Assembly (NCBI GenBank): GCA_001303665.1
Contig: LJUF01000136.1
Location: 1 to 15,681, forward strand
Source of the DNA: Phycisphaerae bacterium SM23_33
Lineage (GTDB): Bacteria > Planctomycetota > Phycisphaerae > SM23-33
Direction: 5' to 3'
DNA length: 15,681 nucleotides
The position numbers and the translations under genes were made by a program. The notes beneath the pieces were generated by a model. The model was given only the letters and a program-made list of their open reading frames with translations, was not told where the DNA came from and made no database searches. Each line of letters starts with the position of its first letter. Position 1 is the stretch's first letter. Shown here piece by piece: positions 1-6,312 of the stretch.

Positions 1-365
1 AGGTTGAAACCCTCCGAGCCGCTGCGCCCCAGAACGGTCTTGAGGTACTGAAGCAGCGTGGCCCCCGCCACCGCGCCCACGACCGCGGCCGAGCCGATGA
101 TCAGCGTGGCCCGAGGCTCGACGTTCCCCAGCCGGGCATGCCGGGCCGCGCCGCCCGCGCCGGTGCCGATGGTGAAGGCCAGGCTGCTGCCGATGGCGAT
201 ATTCCACTCGATGCCGAACAGCAGGTTCAGCATGGGCACGACGAGGAACCCCCCGCCCACGCCGAACAGGCCGGTCAGCACGCCCACCAGCAGCCCAAAG
301 GCCGCCAGGGCGACCAGCAGCGGCGGGCCCGGCAGATGGGCGAGGCTGGCCAGCCACCCGCTCAT
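1..365 (-). CDS. TauE/SafE family permease (N-terminal part, runs off the left edge)
   Basis: Only the first 121 codons are present; the C-terminal part lies beyond base 1. Translation from the ATG at 365-363 starts MSGWLASLAH and soon gives a long hydrophobic stretch with GLLVGVLTGLFGVGGGFLVV (about residues 24-43). This glycine-rich first helix is typical of the TauE/SafE (DUF81) inner-membrane permeases, which are linked to export or uptake of sulfite, sulfoacetate and other small organic anions. A second conserved stretch, with IAIGSSLAFT, follows near residue 57, and a third hydrophobic segment (ATLIIGSAAVVGAVAGATLL) near residue 87. Full-length family members are about 250-300 residues. 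The start overlaps the stop of the upstream small membrane protein by ATGA, so translation is probably coupled. The substrate cannot be told from this fragment. Confidence 0.85.
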   Translation of the reverse strand, partial: MSGWLASLAHLPGPPLLVALAAFGLLVGVLTGLFGVGGGFLVVPMLNLLFGIEWNIAIGSSLAFTIGTGAGGAARHARLGNVEPRATLIIGSAAVVGAVAGATLLQYLKTVLGRSGSEGFN

Positions 366-508
366 CCGGCCGCTCCTCCCTGCCCGGGGCAGCCGGACCT
401 CCGTCGCCGGAGCCATTCGAACAGGAACTCCGCCGCCAGGCCCCAGGCCAGCGGAATCACCACGTAAGAGGCTATCTCCAGAAACTTCGACACCGCCGCC
501 ATCCTCAT
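362..508 (-). CDS. Small single-helix membrane protein coupled to the TauE/SafE permease
   Basis: This is a 48-residue protein if started at the ATG at 508-506; a second ATG at 502 and an in-frame TTG at 559 are alternatives. It begins MRMAAVSKFLEIASYVVIPL, continues WGLAAEFLFEWLRRRR and ends with a short Gly/Pro/Ala tail. One hydrophobic helix (about residues 11-28) is followed by an Arg cluster, which by the positive-inside rule points to a cytoplasmic C-terminus. The stop TGA (364-362) overlaps the ATG of the permease, so the two are probably made together. I do not recognise a named family. From size, topology and coupling I infer an accessory or stabilising subunit of the permease. No strong Shine-Dalgarno sequence precedes either ATG, so the start is uncertain. 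Confidence 0.6.
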   Translation of the reverse strand: MRMAAVSKFLEIASYVVIPLAWGLAAEFLFEWLRRRRSGCPGQGGAAG

Positions 509-588
509 CACGCCCAAACGGGGCAGGGGCACGGTAGCGGAAAAATCCCGTGGCGGCAACCCGCGGCCGATCCCGAGAACGAGGGGCG

Positions 589-1446
589 CTACGGCTTCTG
601 GGCCAGGCCGCGGATGGCGTCGGCGTTGACCTGGTCCCAGTCCCGGCCGTCATCGGTGGTGCCCTTGGGCGTTTCCAGGATCATGGGCACGGCGGCCAGC
701 CGCGGGTCGTTGACGAAGTTGGCAAAGCCGCCCAGGCCGATCCGGCCGAGGCCGATGTGCTCGTGGCGGTCCCGATGGCAGCCCAGCTCCTTGAGCGAAT
801 CGTTCAGGTGCACGACGAACAGCCGGTCCAGGCCGATGCTGCGGTCGAAATGTTTCATCGTCCGGCGGTAGGCTGCGGGCGTGCGAATGTCGTAGCCGGC
901 GGCGAAGACGTGGCAGGTGTCCAGGCACACGCCGAACCGCCGCGGGCGCTCCAGTCGGCAGAGCATCTCGGCGAGGTCCTCGAAGGTACCGCCCAGTTGC
1001 CGGCCCGCCCCGGCGGTGGTCTCCAGCAGCACCTTGACGCGCCGCCGGCCGCGGGCGGCGACCAGTTGATTCAGGGCGTCGGCCACGCGACTGATGCCCG
1101 CCTCGCGCCCGTCCTCGCCCGGCGAGCCGGGGTGAAACACATAGTACTGCACCCCCAGCCGGGCGCAGCGGTCCAGCTCGTCCGCCACCGCCGCCAGGGA
1201 CGGCTCCCGCACCGCCGGCCGCCCGGCCAGGTTCACCAGGTAGGAGCCGTGGGCGATGACCGGGCGGATCTTCAGGCGGCGGCGGGCTCGGCGAAAGCGC
1301 CCGACCGCCTCGGCCGTCAGCGGGGCGGCGCGCCACTGCACCTGGTTGCGAACGAAGATGGCCACCGTGTTGAAGGCGTACTCGGCGGCCCGCTCGACGG
1401 CCTTGTGGAGGCCCCCGGCGACACTGAGGTGGGCACCCAGGAGCAT
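589..1446 (-). CDS. nfo: Endonuclease IV (AP endonuclease)
   Basis: This is a 285-residue protein starting MLLGAHLSVAGGLHKAVERA. Endonuclease IV is a TIM-barrel enzyme with a three-zinc centre that cuts DNA 5' to abasic sites in base-excision repair. The expected zinc ligands are all visible: His66 (VIAHGSYLVNLA), His105 (YYVFHPGSPG), Glu142 (LLETTAGAG), Asp176 and His179 (CLDTCHVFAAGYD), His213 (VVHLNDS), Asp226 and His228 (DRHEHIGLG), and Glu258 (ILETPKG). The length matches the family (about 280). The frame is open upstream to 1590, but that extension is Arg/Pro-rich and unlike the family, so the ATG at 1446 is chosen. It has no Shine-Dalgarno; a TACAAT hexamer sits seven bases upstream, suggesting a leaderless message. 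It is divergent from archease-rtcB. Confidence 0.95.
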   Translation of the reverse strand: MLLGAHLSVAGGLHKAVERAAEYAFNTVAIFVRNQVQWRAAPLTAEAVGRFRRARRRLKIRPVIAHGSYLVNLAGRPAVREPSLAAVADELDRCARLGVQYYVFHPGSPGEDGREAGISRVADALNQLVAARGRRRVKVLLETTAGAGRQLGGTFEDLAEMLCRLERPRRFGVCLDTCHVFAAGYDIRTPAAYRRTMKHFDRSIGLDRLFVVHLNDSLKELGCHRDRHEHIGLGRIGLGGFANFVNDPRLAAVPMILETPKGTTDDGRDWDQVNADAIRGLAQKP

Positions 1447-1452
1447 GGGGGT

Positions 1453-1482
1453 ATTGTACCGGCCGCCGCGGCGGCGGCCCAA
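1453..1482 (-). promoter_or_regulatory. Candidate promoter for nfo, predicting a leaderless transcript
   Basis: On the minus strand, TTGGGC (1482-1477) is followed after 18 bases by TACAAT (1458-1453), a five-of-six match to the -10 consensus. A start about seven bases further falls on the A of the nfo ATG (1446). The absence of any Shine-Dalgarno agrees with this. The spacer contains a GC-rich inverted repeat (1461-1479). The -35 match is poor. Confidence 0.45.
1461..1479. repeat. GC-only inverted repeat in the nfo/archease divergent region
   Basis: GGCCGCC (1461-1467) and GGCGGCC (1473-1479) are perfect complements separated by five bases. The repeat lies in the spacer of the putative nfo promoter and could be an operator-like site. 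Chance occurrence is plausible in such GC-rich DNA. Confidence 0.3.
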
Positions 1483-1534
1483 CCCGGCGGGCGGAGGACG
1501 GCGGAAGGCCTCGCAGGGGGGGCGTCCGCCAAGA

Positions 1535-1540
1535 TAGAAT
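1535..1540 (+). promoter_or_regulatory. Possible -10 element for archease-rtcB
   Basis: TAGAAT lies 18 bases before the archease ATG, in an AT-richer patch of otherwise very GC-rich DNA, and would give a leader of about 12 bases. No convincing -35 hexamer is found, and no sigma-54 -24/-12 element (the E. coli rtcBA type) is visible. No RtcR-like regulator gene is nearby. Confidence 0.3.
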
Positions 1541-1558
1541 GTTAGATAGGTTGGGCTC

Positions 1559-2017
1559 ATGACCAAGCATTGTGAGACATTCGAGCACACCGCCGACCTG
1601 GGGCTGGAGGCGCGGGCGGACTCGCCGGCGGAATTGCTCGAAGCCCTGGGCGAGGGGCTGTATGCACAGATCTGTCAACCCCGAGACATCCGCCTCCGGC
1701 AGAAGCGGCGGGTCCAGGTGGCCGCCGAGGGCGCCGCCTCGCCGCGGGGCCACGAGCCCGACGCAGCGGCACTGGAGCTTCTGGTGGCGGACTTCCTGCG
1801 CGAGCTGCTGCGGCTGTTCCACCTGGAGAGGTTCCTGGTCGGGCGCGTCCGGGTGGAACGCTGCGACGAGACGGCGGTGGCGGCGGAGGTGGCCGGCGAG
1901 AGCTATGATCCGGCCCGGCACGAGCTGGGCCTGGAGATCAAGGCCGTCACCTACCACCAGCTCAAGGTCGCCCGCGACCGTAGCGGCTGGCTGGCCCGCG
2001 TGATCCTGGACATATGA
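1559..2017 (+). CDS. Archease, activator of RtcB RNA ligase
   Basis: This is a 152-residue protein close to the usual archease length (about 140). Archease binds calcium and speeds guanylylation and multiple turnover of the RtcB 3'-phosphate RNA ligase. Diagnostic stretches are FEHTADLGLEARA near the start (Asp13 of HTAD is an expected metal ligand), the middle helix ALELLVADFLRELLRLF, and the C-terminal block LGLEIKAVTYHQLKV followed by GWLARVILDI, whose Asp151 is the other expected metal ligand. The start is the ATG at 1559, with AGG at 1548-1550 as a weak Shine-Dalgarno. rtcB begins eight bases after the stop, the usual partner arrangement. The operon is divergent from nfo. The identification rests on motifs at both ends plus the neighbour. 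Confidence 0.93.
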   Translation: MTKHCETFEHTADLGLEARADSPAELLEALGEGLYAQICQPRDIRLRQKRRVQVAAEGAASPRGHEPDAAALELLVADFLRELLRLFHLERFLVGRVRVERCDETAVAAEVAGESYDPARHELGLEIKAVTYHQLKVARDRSGWLARVILDI

Positions 2018-2022
2018 GGTGA
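2016..2022 (+). promoter_or_regulatory. Strong Shine-Dalgarno for rtcB, overlapping the archease stop
   Basis: GAGGTGA at 2016-2022 is a seven-base match to the anti-Shine-Dalgarno and lies three bases before the rtcB ATG at 2026. Its first two bases are the last two of the archease TGA (2015-2017). Ribosomes ending archease would clear the site directly, which favours coupled translation. Confidence 0.85.
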
Positions 2023-2025
2023 CCC

Positions 2026-3486
2026 ATGGCCGAACGAGCGAAGATCACGATGGAGCGGATCGACCAGTACCGCTGGCGGATCCCCAAGGGCACCCGGCCG
2101 GGGATGCGCGTCGACGGGGTCATCTATGCCAGCGACAAGCTGATGGAGCACATCCGCGGCGAGCAGGCGGCCGAGCAGGTCGCCAACGTCGCCACGCTGC
2201 CAGGCATCGTGCGGGCGTCGCTGGCCATGCCCGACATCCACTGGGGCTATGGCTTCTGCATCGGCGGCGTGGCGGCCATGGACATCGACCAGGGCGGCGT
2301 GGTCTCCCCCGGCGGGGTGGGCTACGACATCAACTGCGGCGTGCGGCTGCTGCGGAGCGACCTGACGGAGGCCCAGGTTCGCCCCCGGATGAAGGAGCTG
2401 GTCGACCAGCTGTTCCGCGACGTGCCCTGCGGGGTGGGCGTGGGCGGGTCGCTGCGGCTGTCCGACAAGCAGCTGCGGCAGGTGTGCCTGAAGGGCGCTG
2501 CCTACGTGGCCGAGCTGGGCCTGGCCGACGAGGAGGACCTGGCCTGCACCGAGGCCGGCGGATGCCTGGAAGGGGCCGACCCCGACGCCGTGCAGCCGGC
2601 GGCCTACAAGCGCGGCAACGACCAATGCGGCACGCTGGGCTCGGGCAACCACTTCGCCGAGATTCAACTGGTGGAGGAGATCTACGACGAAAAGGCGGCC
2701 GCGGCCATGGGGCTGGCCGAAGGCGGCGTGGCCGTCATGATCCATTCTGGGTCGCGGGGCTTCGGCTACCAGATTTGCGACGACGCCATCAAGGCCTTGC
2801 GGAACGCCCCGCGGAAGTTCGGCATCGAGCTGCCCGACCGGCAGCTGGTGTGCGCCCCGGTGGAAAGCCCCGAGGGCCGGCGCTACCTGGGGGCGATGCG
2901 GGCGGCGGCCAACTACGCCTGGGCCAACCGCCAGGCGCTGGCCCACCTGGTCCGCAAGGCCCTGGCCCACCAGATGAAGGCGTCGGTGACCTCGCTGGGG
3001 CTGCGGCAGGTGTACGACGTGGCCCACAACATCGCCAAGATCGAGACGCACGAGCTGGACGGCCAGCTGCGGCGGCTGTGCGTGCACCGCAAGGGCGCCA
3101 CCCGGGCGTTCGGCCCGGGCCACCCCGAGCTGCCCGCACGCTACCGCGACATCGGACAGCCGGTGCTCATCCCCGGCGACATGGGTACCGCCAGCTACGT
3201 CCTGGCCGGCACGGCCGAGGCCATGGCCCGGACCTTCGGCTCGACCTGCCACGGCGCCGGGCGGGTGCTGAGCCGGGCGGCCGCCATCCGCGCCGCAAGG
3301 GGCAGGCAATTGGAGAAGGAGCTGGCCGAGGCCGGCGTCATCGTCCGGGCCCGCGGCCGGACCGGCCTGGCCGAAGAACAGCCCGACGCCTACAAGGACG
3401 TTCACGAAGTGGTCGAGACCGTCCACGCCGCCGGCCTGAGCCGGAAAGTCGCACGCCTCAAGCCCATGGGCGTCATCAAGGGCTGA
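2026..3486 (+). CDS. rtcB: RNA-splicing ligase RtcB (GTP-dependent, 3'-phosphate joining)
   Basis: This is a 486-residue protein. RtcB joins 2',3'-cyclic phosphate or 3'-phosphate RNA ends to 5'-OH ends, using GTP and manganese through a histidine-GMP intermediate. The guanylylated histidine is His409 in STCHGAGRVLSR. Metal ligands are visible: Asp101 and Cys104 (GGVGYDINCGVRLL), His209 (GSGNHFAEIQ), His240 (MIHSGSRGFG) and His334 (DVAHNIAKIE). The length and residue numbering follow the long archaeal type (Pyrococcus, about 481 residues) rather than E. coli RtcB (408). The conserved end LKPMGVIKG is intact. It lies downstream of archease with a strong Shine-Dalgarno, so RNA repair or stress-induced tRNA/rRNA healing is the likely role. 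Whether this organism has introns that need it is unknown. Confidence 0.97.
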   Translation: MAERAKITMERIDQYRWRIPKGTRPGMRVDGVIYASDKLMEHIRGEQAAEQVANVATLPGIVRASLAMPDIHWGYGFCIGGVAAMDIDQGGVVSPGGVGYDINCGVRLLRSDLTEAQVRPRMKELVDQLFRDVPCGVGVGGSLRLSDKQLRQVCLKGAAYVAELGLADEEDLACTEAGGCLEGADPDAVQPAAYKRGNDQCGTLGSGNHFAEIQLVEEIYDEKAAAAMGLAEGGVAVMIHSGSRGFGYQICDDAIKALRNAPRKFGIELPDRQLVCAPVESPEGRRYLGAMRAAANYAWANRQALAHLVRKALAHQMKASVTSLGLRQVYDVAHNIAKIETHELDGQLRRLCVHRKGATRAFGPGHPELPARYRDIGQPVLIPGDMGTASYVLAGTAEAMARTFGSTCHGAGRVLSRAAAIRAARGRQLEKELAEAGVIVRARGRTGLAEEQPDAYKDVHEVVETVHAAGLSRKVARLKPMGVIKG

Positions 3487-3632
3487 AACAGGTGCTTCCC
3501 GGCGCCGCCGGGGCGGTTTATCCTTTCGGGACCCGTTCGCCGGCAGCGGCTCCGCAACCGCCCCACGCGGTCGCTCCCGCGCCGGAAACCGCCGGCTGAA
3601 CCAGGCCTTCGGGCCGCTGACGTGGAGATGTC

Positions 3633-5846
3633 ATGGCGCTAGGTTTCTTTCGCCGACGCCAGAAGTTGGTCTTGATGGTCATGGTGGTGCTGATGGTGGC
3701 CTTCCTCGTCCCCAGCGGCATACGGGGATGCTTCGAGCGCCATCCCCAGAAGGAGGTGATCGGCTGGGCCGGGGAGAAGAAGATTACGCTGGCGATGCAG
3801 TGGACGGCCGACGCCGATATCAAGATTCTGAGCCGCTGGCTGGGCCTGGGCCGCCGCGGGCTGCCGGGCGAAGGGGCCTTCGTATTGTTCCAGATGATCA
3901 ACGAGGGTCAGCAGCCCGAACTGGCCTGGGCACTGCTGCTGCACGAGGCCCGCCAAATGGGCATCCGGACGACCGAGGGGGAGGTGGACAGCTTCCTGGC
4001 GGCGGCGGGACTGAGCGGAGAGGCATACCAGCAACTGCTGAGCGACCTCTCCCGCGAAAGGCTCGGCGAGAAAGACCTTCGCCGGGCGGTGGCCAGCCAC
4101 CTCACCATCATGGGGGCCCTGGCCGCCGGCATAGTGACGGTGCCGCCGTCCCTGCCGGAGGTCCGCACCACCTACCGCGACCTCCGCGAACGCATCCAAC
4201 TGGGCATGGTCGTTCTCAAGGCCGAGGACTTCGCCCAGGCCGCGGCCGAGCCCACCGAGGCGGAGATCAGCGAGTTCTTTGCCCAGCGCAACAACGTGCT
4301 GCCGGACGCTCCCACCAACCGATGGGAGGACGGCTTCGGCTACCGGCAGCCGGACCGGGCGGACGTGGCCTGGCTGTTCATCGACCAGGAGCGACTGGCC
4401 GAGGCCGTCACGGTGCCCGAGCCGCTGATGCGTGAGTACTGGCTGCGGCACAAGGACGAACTGACCAGGGAGGTTCCCTTACCGACCACGGCGACCGCCC
4501 CCGCCGCCACCCAGCCCGCCCAGACTCAGGCCACCCAGCTCGCCGAGCCCAAGACCCAGACCGTCCCCATCGAAAAGTACAGCGAGGCCAAGCCGCTGAT
4601 CCGGGAAAAGCTCAGGCCCCTGGTCGCGGAGCAAAAGCTCGCCGAGCTTATCGTCCAGGCCCAGCAGCTTATCGCCCGGCATGCCGACGACAGGGATCCC
4701 TATCAGCGAGCCTTCATTGCCCTCACCGGCGACGCGGAGACGCTGCTGGAGCGAAAGGTCGCCTACCTGCCGCCCGCCGCGGCGCCGCTGGAGACCGTCC
4801 TCGAACAGCTTGAGAACATCACCGGCGTCAAGATCGCCTTCCCTTACGGCGAGCACGAAAAGCTGAACATCGATCCTAAGGTCGTGGTCTCGCTGGACAG
4901 ACTGAAAGGCAGCCTGACGCTCAAGCAGGTCCTGGCGGAGGTTCGCTTGGCCCTGAAGCTGCCGGACCCGTTCACCTGGAAGACCCTCAAGGGCCTGGAA
5001 GACGCCATCTTCCCGACCGAGCCGGTGAATCTGCTGCCCGTCAGGGTCGGGCGGACCGGCCCGGTTGAGTTGGCGCAGCTAGGCAGGCAGGAGCCGCTGG
5101 GCTGGGCCAGCACGGCCCCCGGCGGCGGCGAGTCGCTGAAGGACGTCGTCGCCAGCGCCGAGGTCTTCCATGGACCCGAAGGCCGCCACACCCCGCTGAT
5201 TGAGGTCGGCCGCGACTTCCGACAAGCCATGTACGTCACCTGGCCCGCTACGGGCGGCCTGCTCTGGCGGCTGATGGACGCAGAGGCCGAACACGAGCCC
5301 ACCGAAATCACCCCCGCCATCCGAGCCCAGGTTATCCAGGACCTCAAGACCAACCGCGGCCTGGCAAAGGCCCACGACGCGGCCAGGAAGATGCTCGCCC
5401 AGCTCAACGCCGACAAGGACCTGGAAAAACTGGCCAAGGACGCCAAGCTCCAGTTCATCAAGACGGACCCCTTCGCGCGGAAACTGGCCGTGCCCAGGCG
5501 AGGCATCGGCGGCTTCAACTTTGTGGTGGTGCCCACCAGCGTCCCGGAGGCCGGCAGCAACCCGGAGTTCCTGAAGCAGGCCTTCGCCCTGGCCCCGGCC
5601 GACCCGGACGACCGCACCAACCCGGGCCCGGCGGACATCGTGCTGCTGAGAAGGGTCCACAAGCTCCTGCTCATCCAGCGGATCGGTTATGACCCGCCCA
5701 CCAACGAAGAGTTCGACAAGATAGGCCTGTACCTGACCGTCCCGGTGGTGATGGCCCAGCGCCGAGAAGCCGGTCTGATCACCTGGTTTGCCTTCGACAG
5801 CATCAAGGATCGCCTCGGTTTCCGCTTCAAGTTCGCCGGAGGCTGA
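3633..5846 (+). CDS. Membrane-anchored SurA/PpiD-like protein with an STN-like module
   Basis: This is a 737-residue protein from the ATG at 3633, with GGAG at 3624-3627. A short basic N-terminus (FFRRRQK) precedes one membrane helix (about residues 12-29), so the body lies outside the cytoplasm. Residues about 45-220 resemble the SurA/PpiD N-terminal helical chaperone region (LLHEARQMGIRTTEGEVDSF). Pieces such as EYWLRHKDELTREV and the C-terminal FDSIKDRLGFRF are PpiD-like. A Thr/Gln/Pro/Ala linker spans about 285-303. I see no clear parvulin (PpiC) domain. Instead, residues about 383-446 (LETVLEQLENITGVKIAF ... SLTLKQVLAEVRLALKL) have the layout of secretin/TonB short N-terminal (STN) domains. 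The likely role is periplasmic folding or envelope quality control. The domain claims are pattern-based, with moderate confidence. Confidence 0.7.
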   Translation: MALGFFRRRQKLVLMVMVVLMVAFLVPSGIRGCFERHPQKEVIGWAGEKKITLAMQWTADADIKILSRWLGLGRRGLPGEGAFVLFQMINEGQQPELAWALLLHEARQMGIRTTEGEVDSFLAAAGLSGEAYQQLLSDLSRERLGEKDLRRAVASHLTIMGALAAGIVTVPPSLPEVRTTYRDLRERIQLGMVVLKAEDFAQAAAEPTEAEISEFFAQRNNVLPDAPTNRWEDGFGYRQPDRADVAWLFIDQERLAEAVTVPEPLMREYWLRHKDELTREVPLPTTATAPAATQPAQTQATQLAEPKTQTVPIEKYSEAKPLIREKLRPLVAEQKLAELIVQAQQLIARHADDRDPYQRAFIALTGDAETLLERKVAYLPPAAAPLETVLEQLENITGVKIAFPYGEHEKLNIDPKVVVSLDRLKGSLTLKQVLAEVRLALKLPDPFTWKTLKGLEDAIFPTEPVNLLPVRVGRTGPVELAQLGRQEPLGWASTAPGGGESLKDVVASAEVFHGPEGRHTPLIEVGRDFRQAMYVTWPATGGLLWRLMDAEAEHEPTEITPAIRAQVIQDLKTNRGLAKAHDAARKMLAQLNADKDLEKLAKDAKLQFIKTDPFARKLAVPRRGIGGFNFVVVPTSVPEAGSNPEFLKQAFALAPADPDDRTNPGPADIVLLRRVHKLLLIQRIGYDPPTNEEFDKIGLYLTVPVVMAQRREAGLITWFAFDSIKDRLGFRFKFAGG

Positions 5847-5892
5847 CCCCCGGCCGGGCGGCCCCGATGTTCCGGCGGAAGGCCCACAACAC

Positions 5893-5921
5893 TTGACCGC
5901 GGGAAGAACTCGGGGTACATT
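5893..5921 (+). promoter_or_regulatory. Sigma-70-type promoter of the tRNA-Phe gene
   Basis: TTGACC (5893-5898) and TACATT (5916-5921) are separated by exactly 17 bases. A start near 5928 would give about 18 bases of 5' leader before the tRNA at 5946. The spacing, hexamer quality and position before a stable-RNA gene make this one of the better promoters in the window. Confidence 0.7.
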
Positions 5922-5945
5922 GCCTGCGCGTCCATGACGTCAGCC

Positions 5946-6018
5946 GGGTAGGTAGCTCAGTTGGTAGAGCACATGACTGAAAATCATGGTGTCGGCGGTT
6001 CGACTCCGCCCCTACCCA
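5946..6018 (+). tRNA. tRNA-Phe (anticodon GAA)
   Basis: A full cloverleaf can be folded. Acceptor stem GGGTAGG (5946-5952) pairs with CCTACCC (6011-6017), and the discriminator is A6018. The D stem is GCTC (5955-5958) with GAGC (5967-5970). The anticodon stem is CATGA (5972-5976) with TCATG (5984-5988). The loop CTGAAAA holds anticodon GAA at 5979-5981. The T stem is GGCGG (5994-5998) with CCGCC (6006-6010), around the loop TTCGACT. The 3' CCA is not encoded (GTC follows), so it must be added by CCA nucleotidyltransferase. It stands alone with its own promoter. No integrase or repeated tRNA 3' end is seen nearby. Confidence 0.97.
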
Positions 6019-6132
6019 GTCAACGCCCAAGGCAAACACTCTAAGTGCCTGCCTTGCCTGCTCCTGGCACGCCATTCGATCAGGGCATTCGGCCCACCGC
6101 TCGAAGCCGGAGGGATCGTTCCGGCCATCGGC

Positions 6133-6161
6133 TTGTGGACCGCGCGGCACGGGGTTATCAT
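6133..6161 (+). promoter_or_regulatory. Candidate promoter for the S41 peptidase-tsaD unit
   Basis: TTGTGG (6133-6138) and TATCAT (6156-6161; five of six matches to the -10 consensus) are separated by 17 bases. The predicted start is near 6168, giving a leader of about 145 bases before the GTG at 6313. Confidence 0.45.
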
Positions 6162-6197
6162 GGCGGGCGAAGCGGGTCGAAACGAGCGTGACGGCTG

Positions 6198-6220
6198 CGC
6201 TCGCCCGGCCTCGGCGAGCG
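6198..6220 (+). other. Leader hairpin upstream of the S41 peptidase gene
   Basis: CGCTCGCC (6198-6205) pairs perfectly with GGCGAGCG (6213-6220) around a seven-base loop. It lies inside the leader predicted from the 6133-6161 promoter. No T-run follows, so a simple Rho-independent terminator is unlikely. Confidence 0.4.
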
Positions 6221-6312
6221 GCGAGCGTCGCTTTCCGACCAGACTCCCCGGCAGGCTTTCGGGACGTTGGATTCGCTGACGCGCGCACCGTGAATCGAAG
6301 ATCGGGTCAACC

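Larger units (their letters stand above)
6019..6312 (+). other. Non-coding stretch between tRNA-Phe and the S41 peptidase gene
   Basis: These 294 bases hold no credible gene; a plus-strand open frame (5986-6279) starts inside the tRNA and lacks family features. Just after the tRNA, CAAGGCA (6028-6034) and TGCCTTG (6050-6056) could form a seven-pair hairpin with an inner CACT/AGTG stem. It may be a processing or termination element but has no T-run. A candidate promoter (6133-6161) and a leader hairpin (6198-6220) are listed separately. Confidence 0.5.

Noticed and set aside
530..559. TTGCCG / TACCGT pair as a promoter for the small membrane protein and TauE permease
   Set aside because: The 17-base spacing is right, but the hexamers match only four and three of six positions. 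Read-through from nfo is as likely.
550..1545. Plus-strand 331-codon open frame opposite nfo
   Set aside because: The minus strand has all nine zinc ligands of endonuclease IV, and the plus-strand product is low-complexity.
1447..1590. N-terminal extension of endonuclease IV to 1590
   Set aside because: It would overlap the archease start, the added residues are unlike the family, and MLLGAHLSVAGG is the normal beginning.
1951..3426. Long minus-strand open frame opposite rtcB
   Set aside because: It is a GC-driven shadow: low-complexity Gly/Ala/His/Gln composition and no domain, while the plus strand encodes intact RtcB with all catalytic residues.
3487..3632. Possible terminator and promoter between rtcB and the SurA/PpiD-like gene
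   Set aside because: The stretch is GC-rich with several short self-complementary pieces but no T-run and no convincing -10/-35 pair.
5946..6018. tRNA-Phe as an integration (att) site
   Set aside because: There is no integrase gene, no repeated copy of the tRNA 3' end and no composition change on either side within the window.
5986..6279. Small plus-strand open frame starting inside tRNA-Phe
   Set aside because: It overlaps the tRNA 3' half and shows no recognisable protein features. Its coding potential is unsupported.
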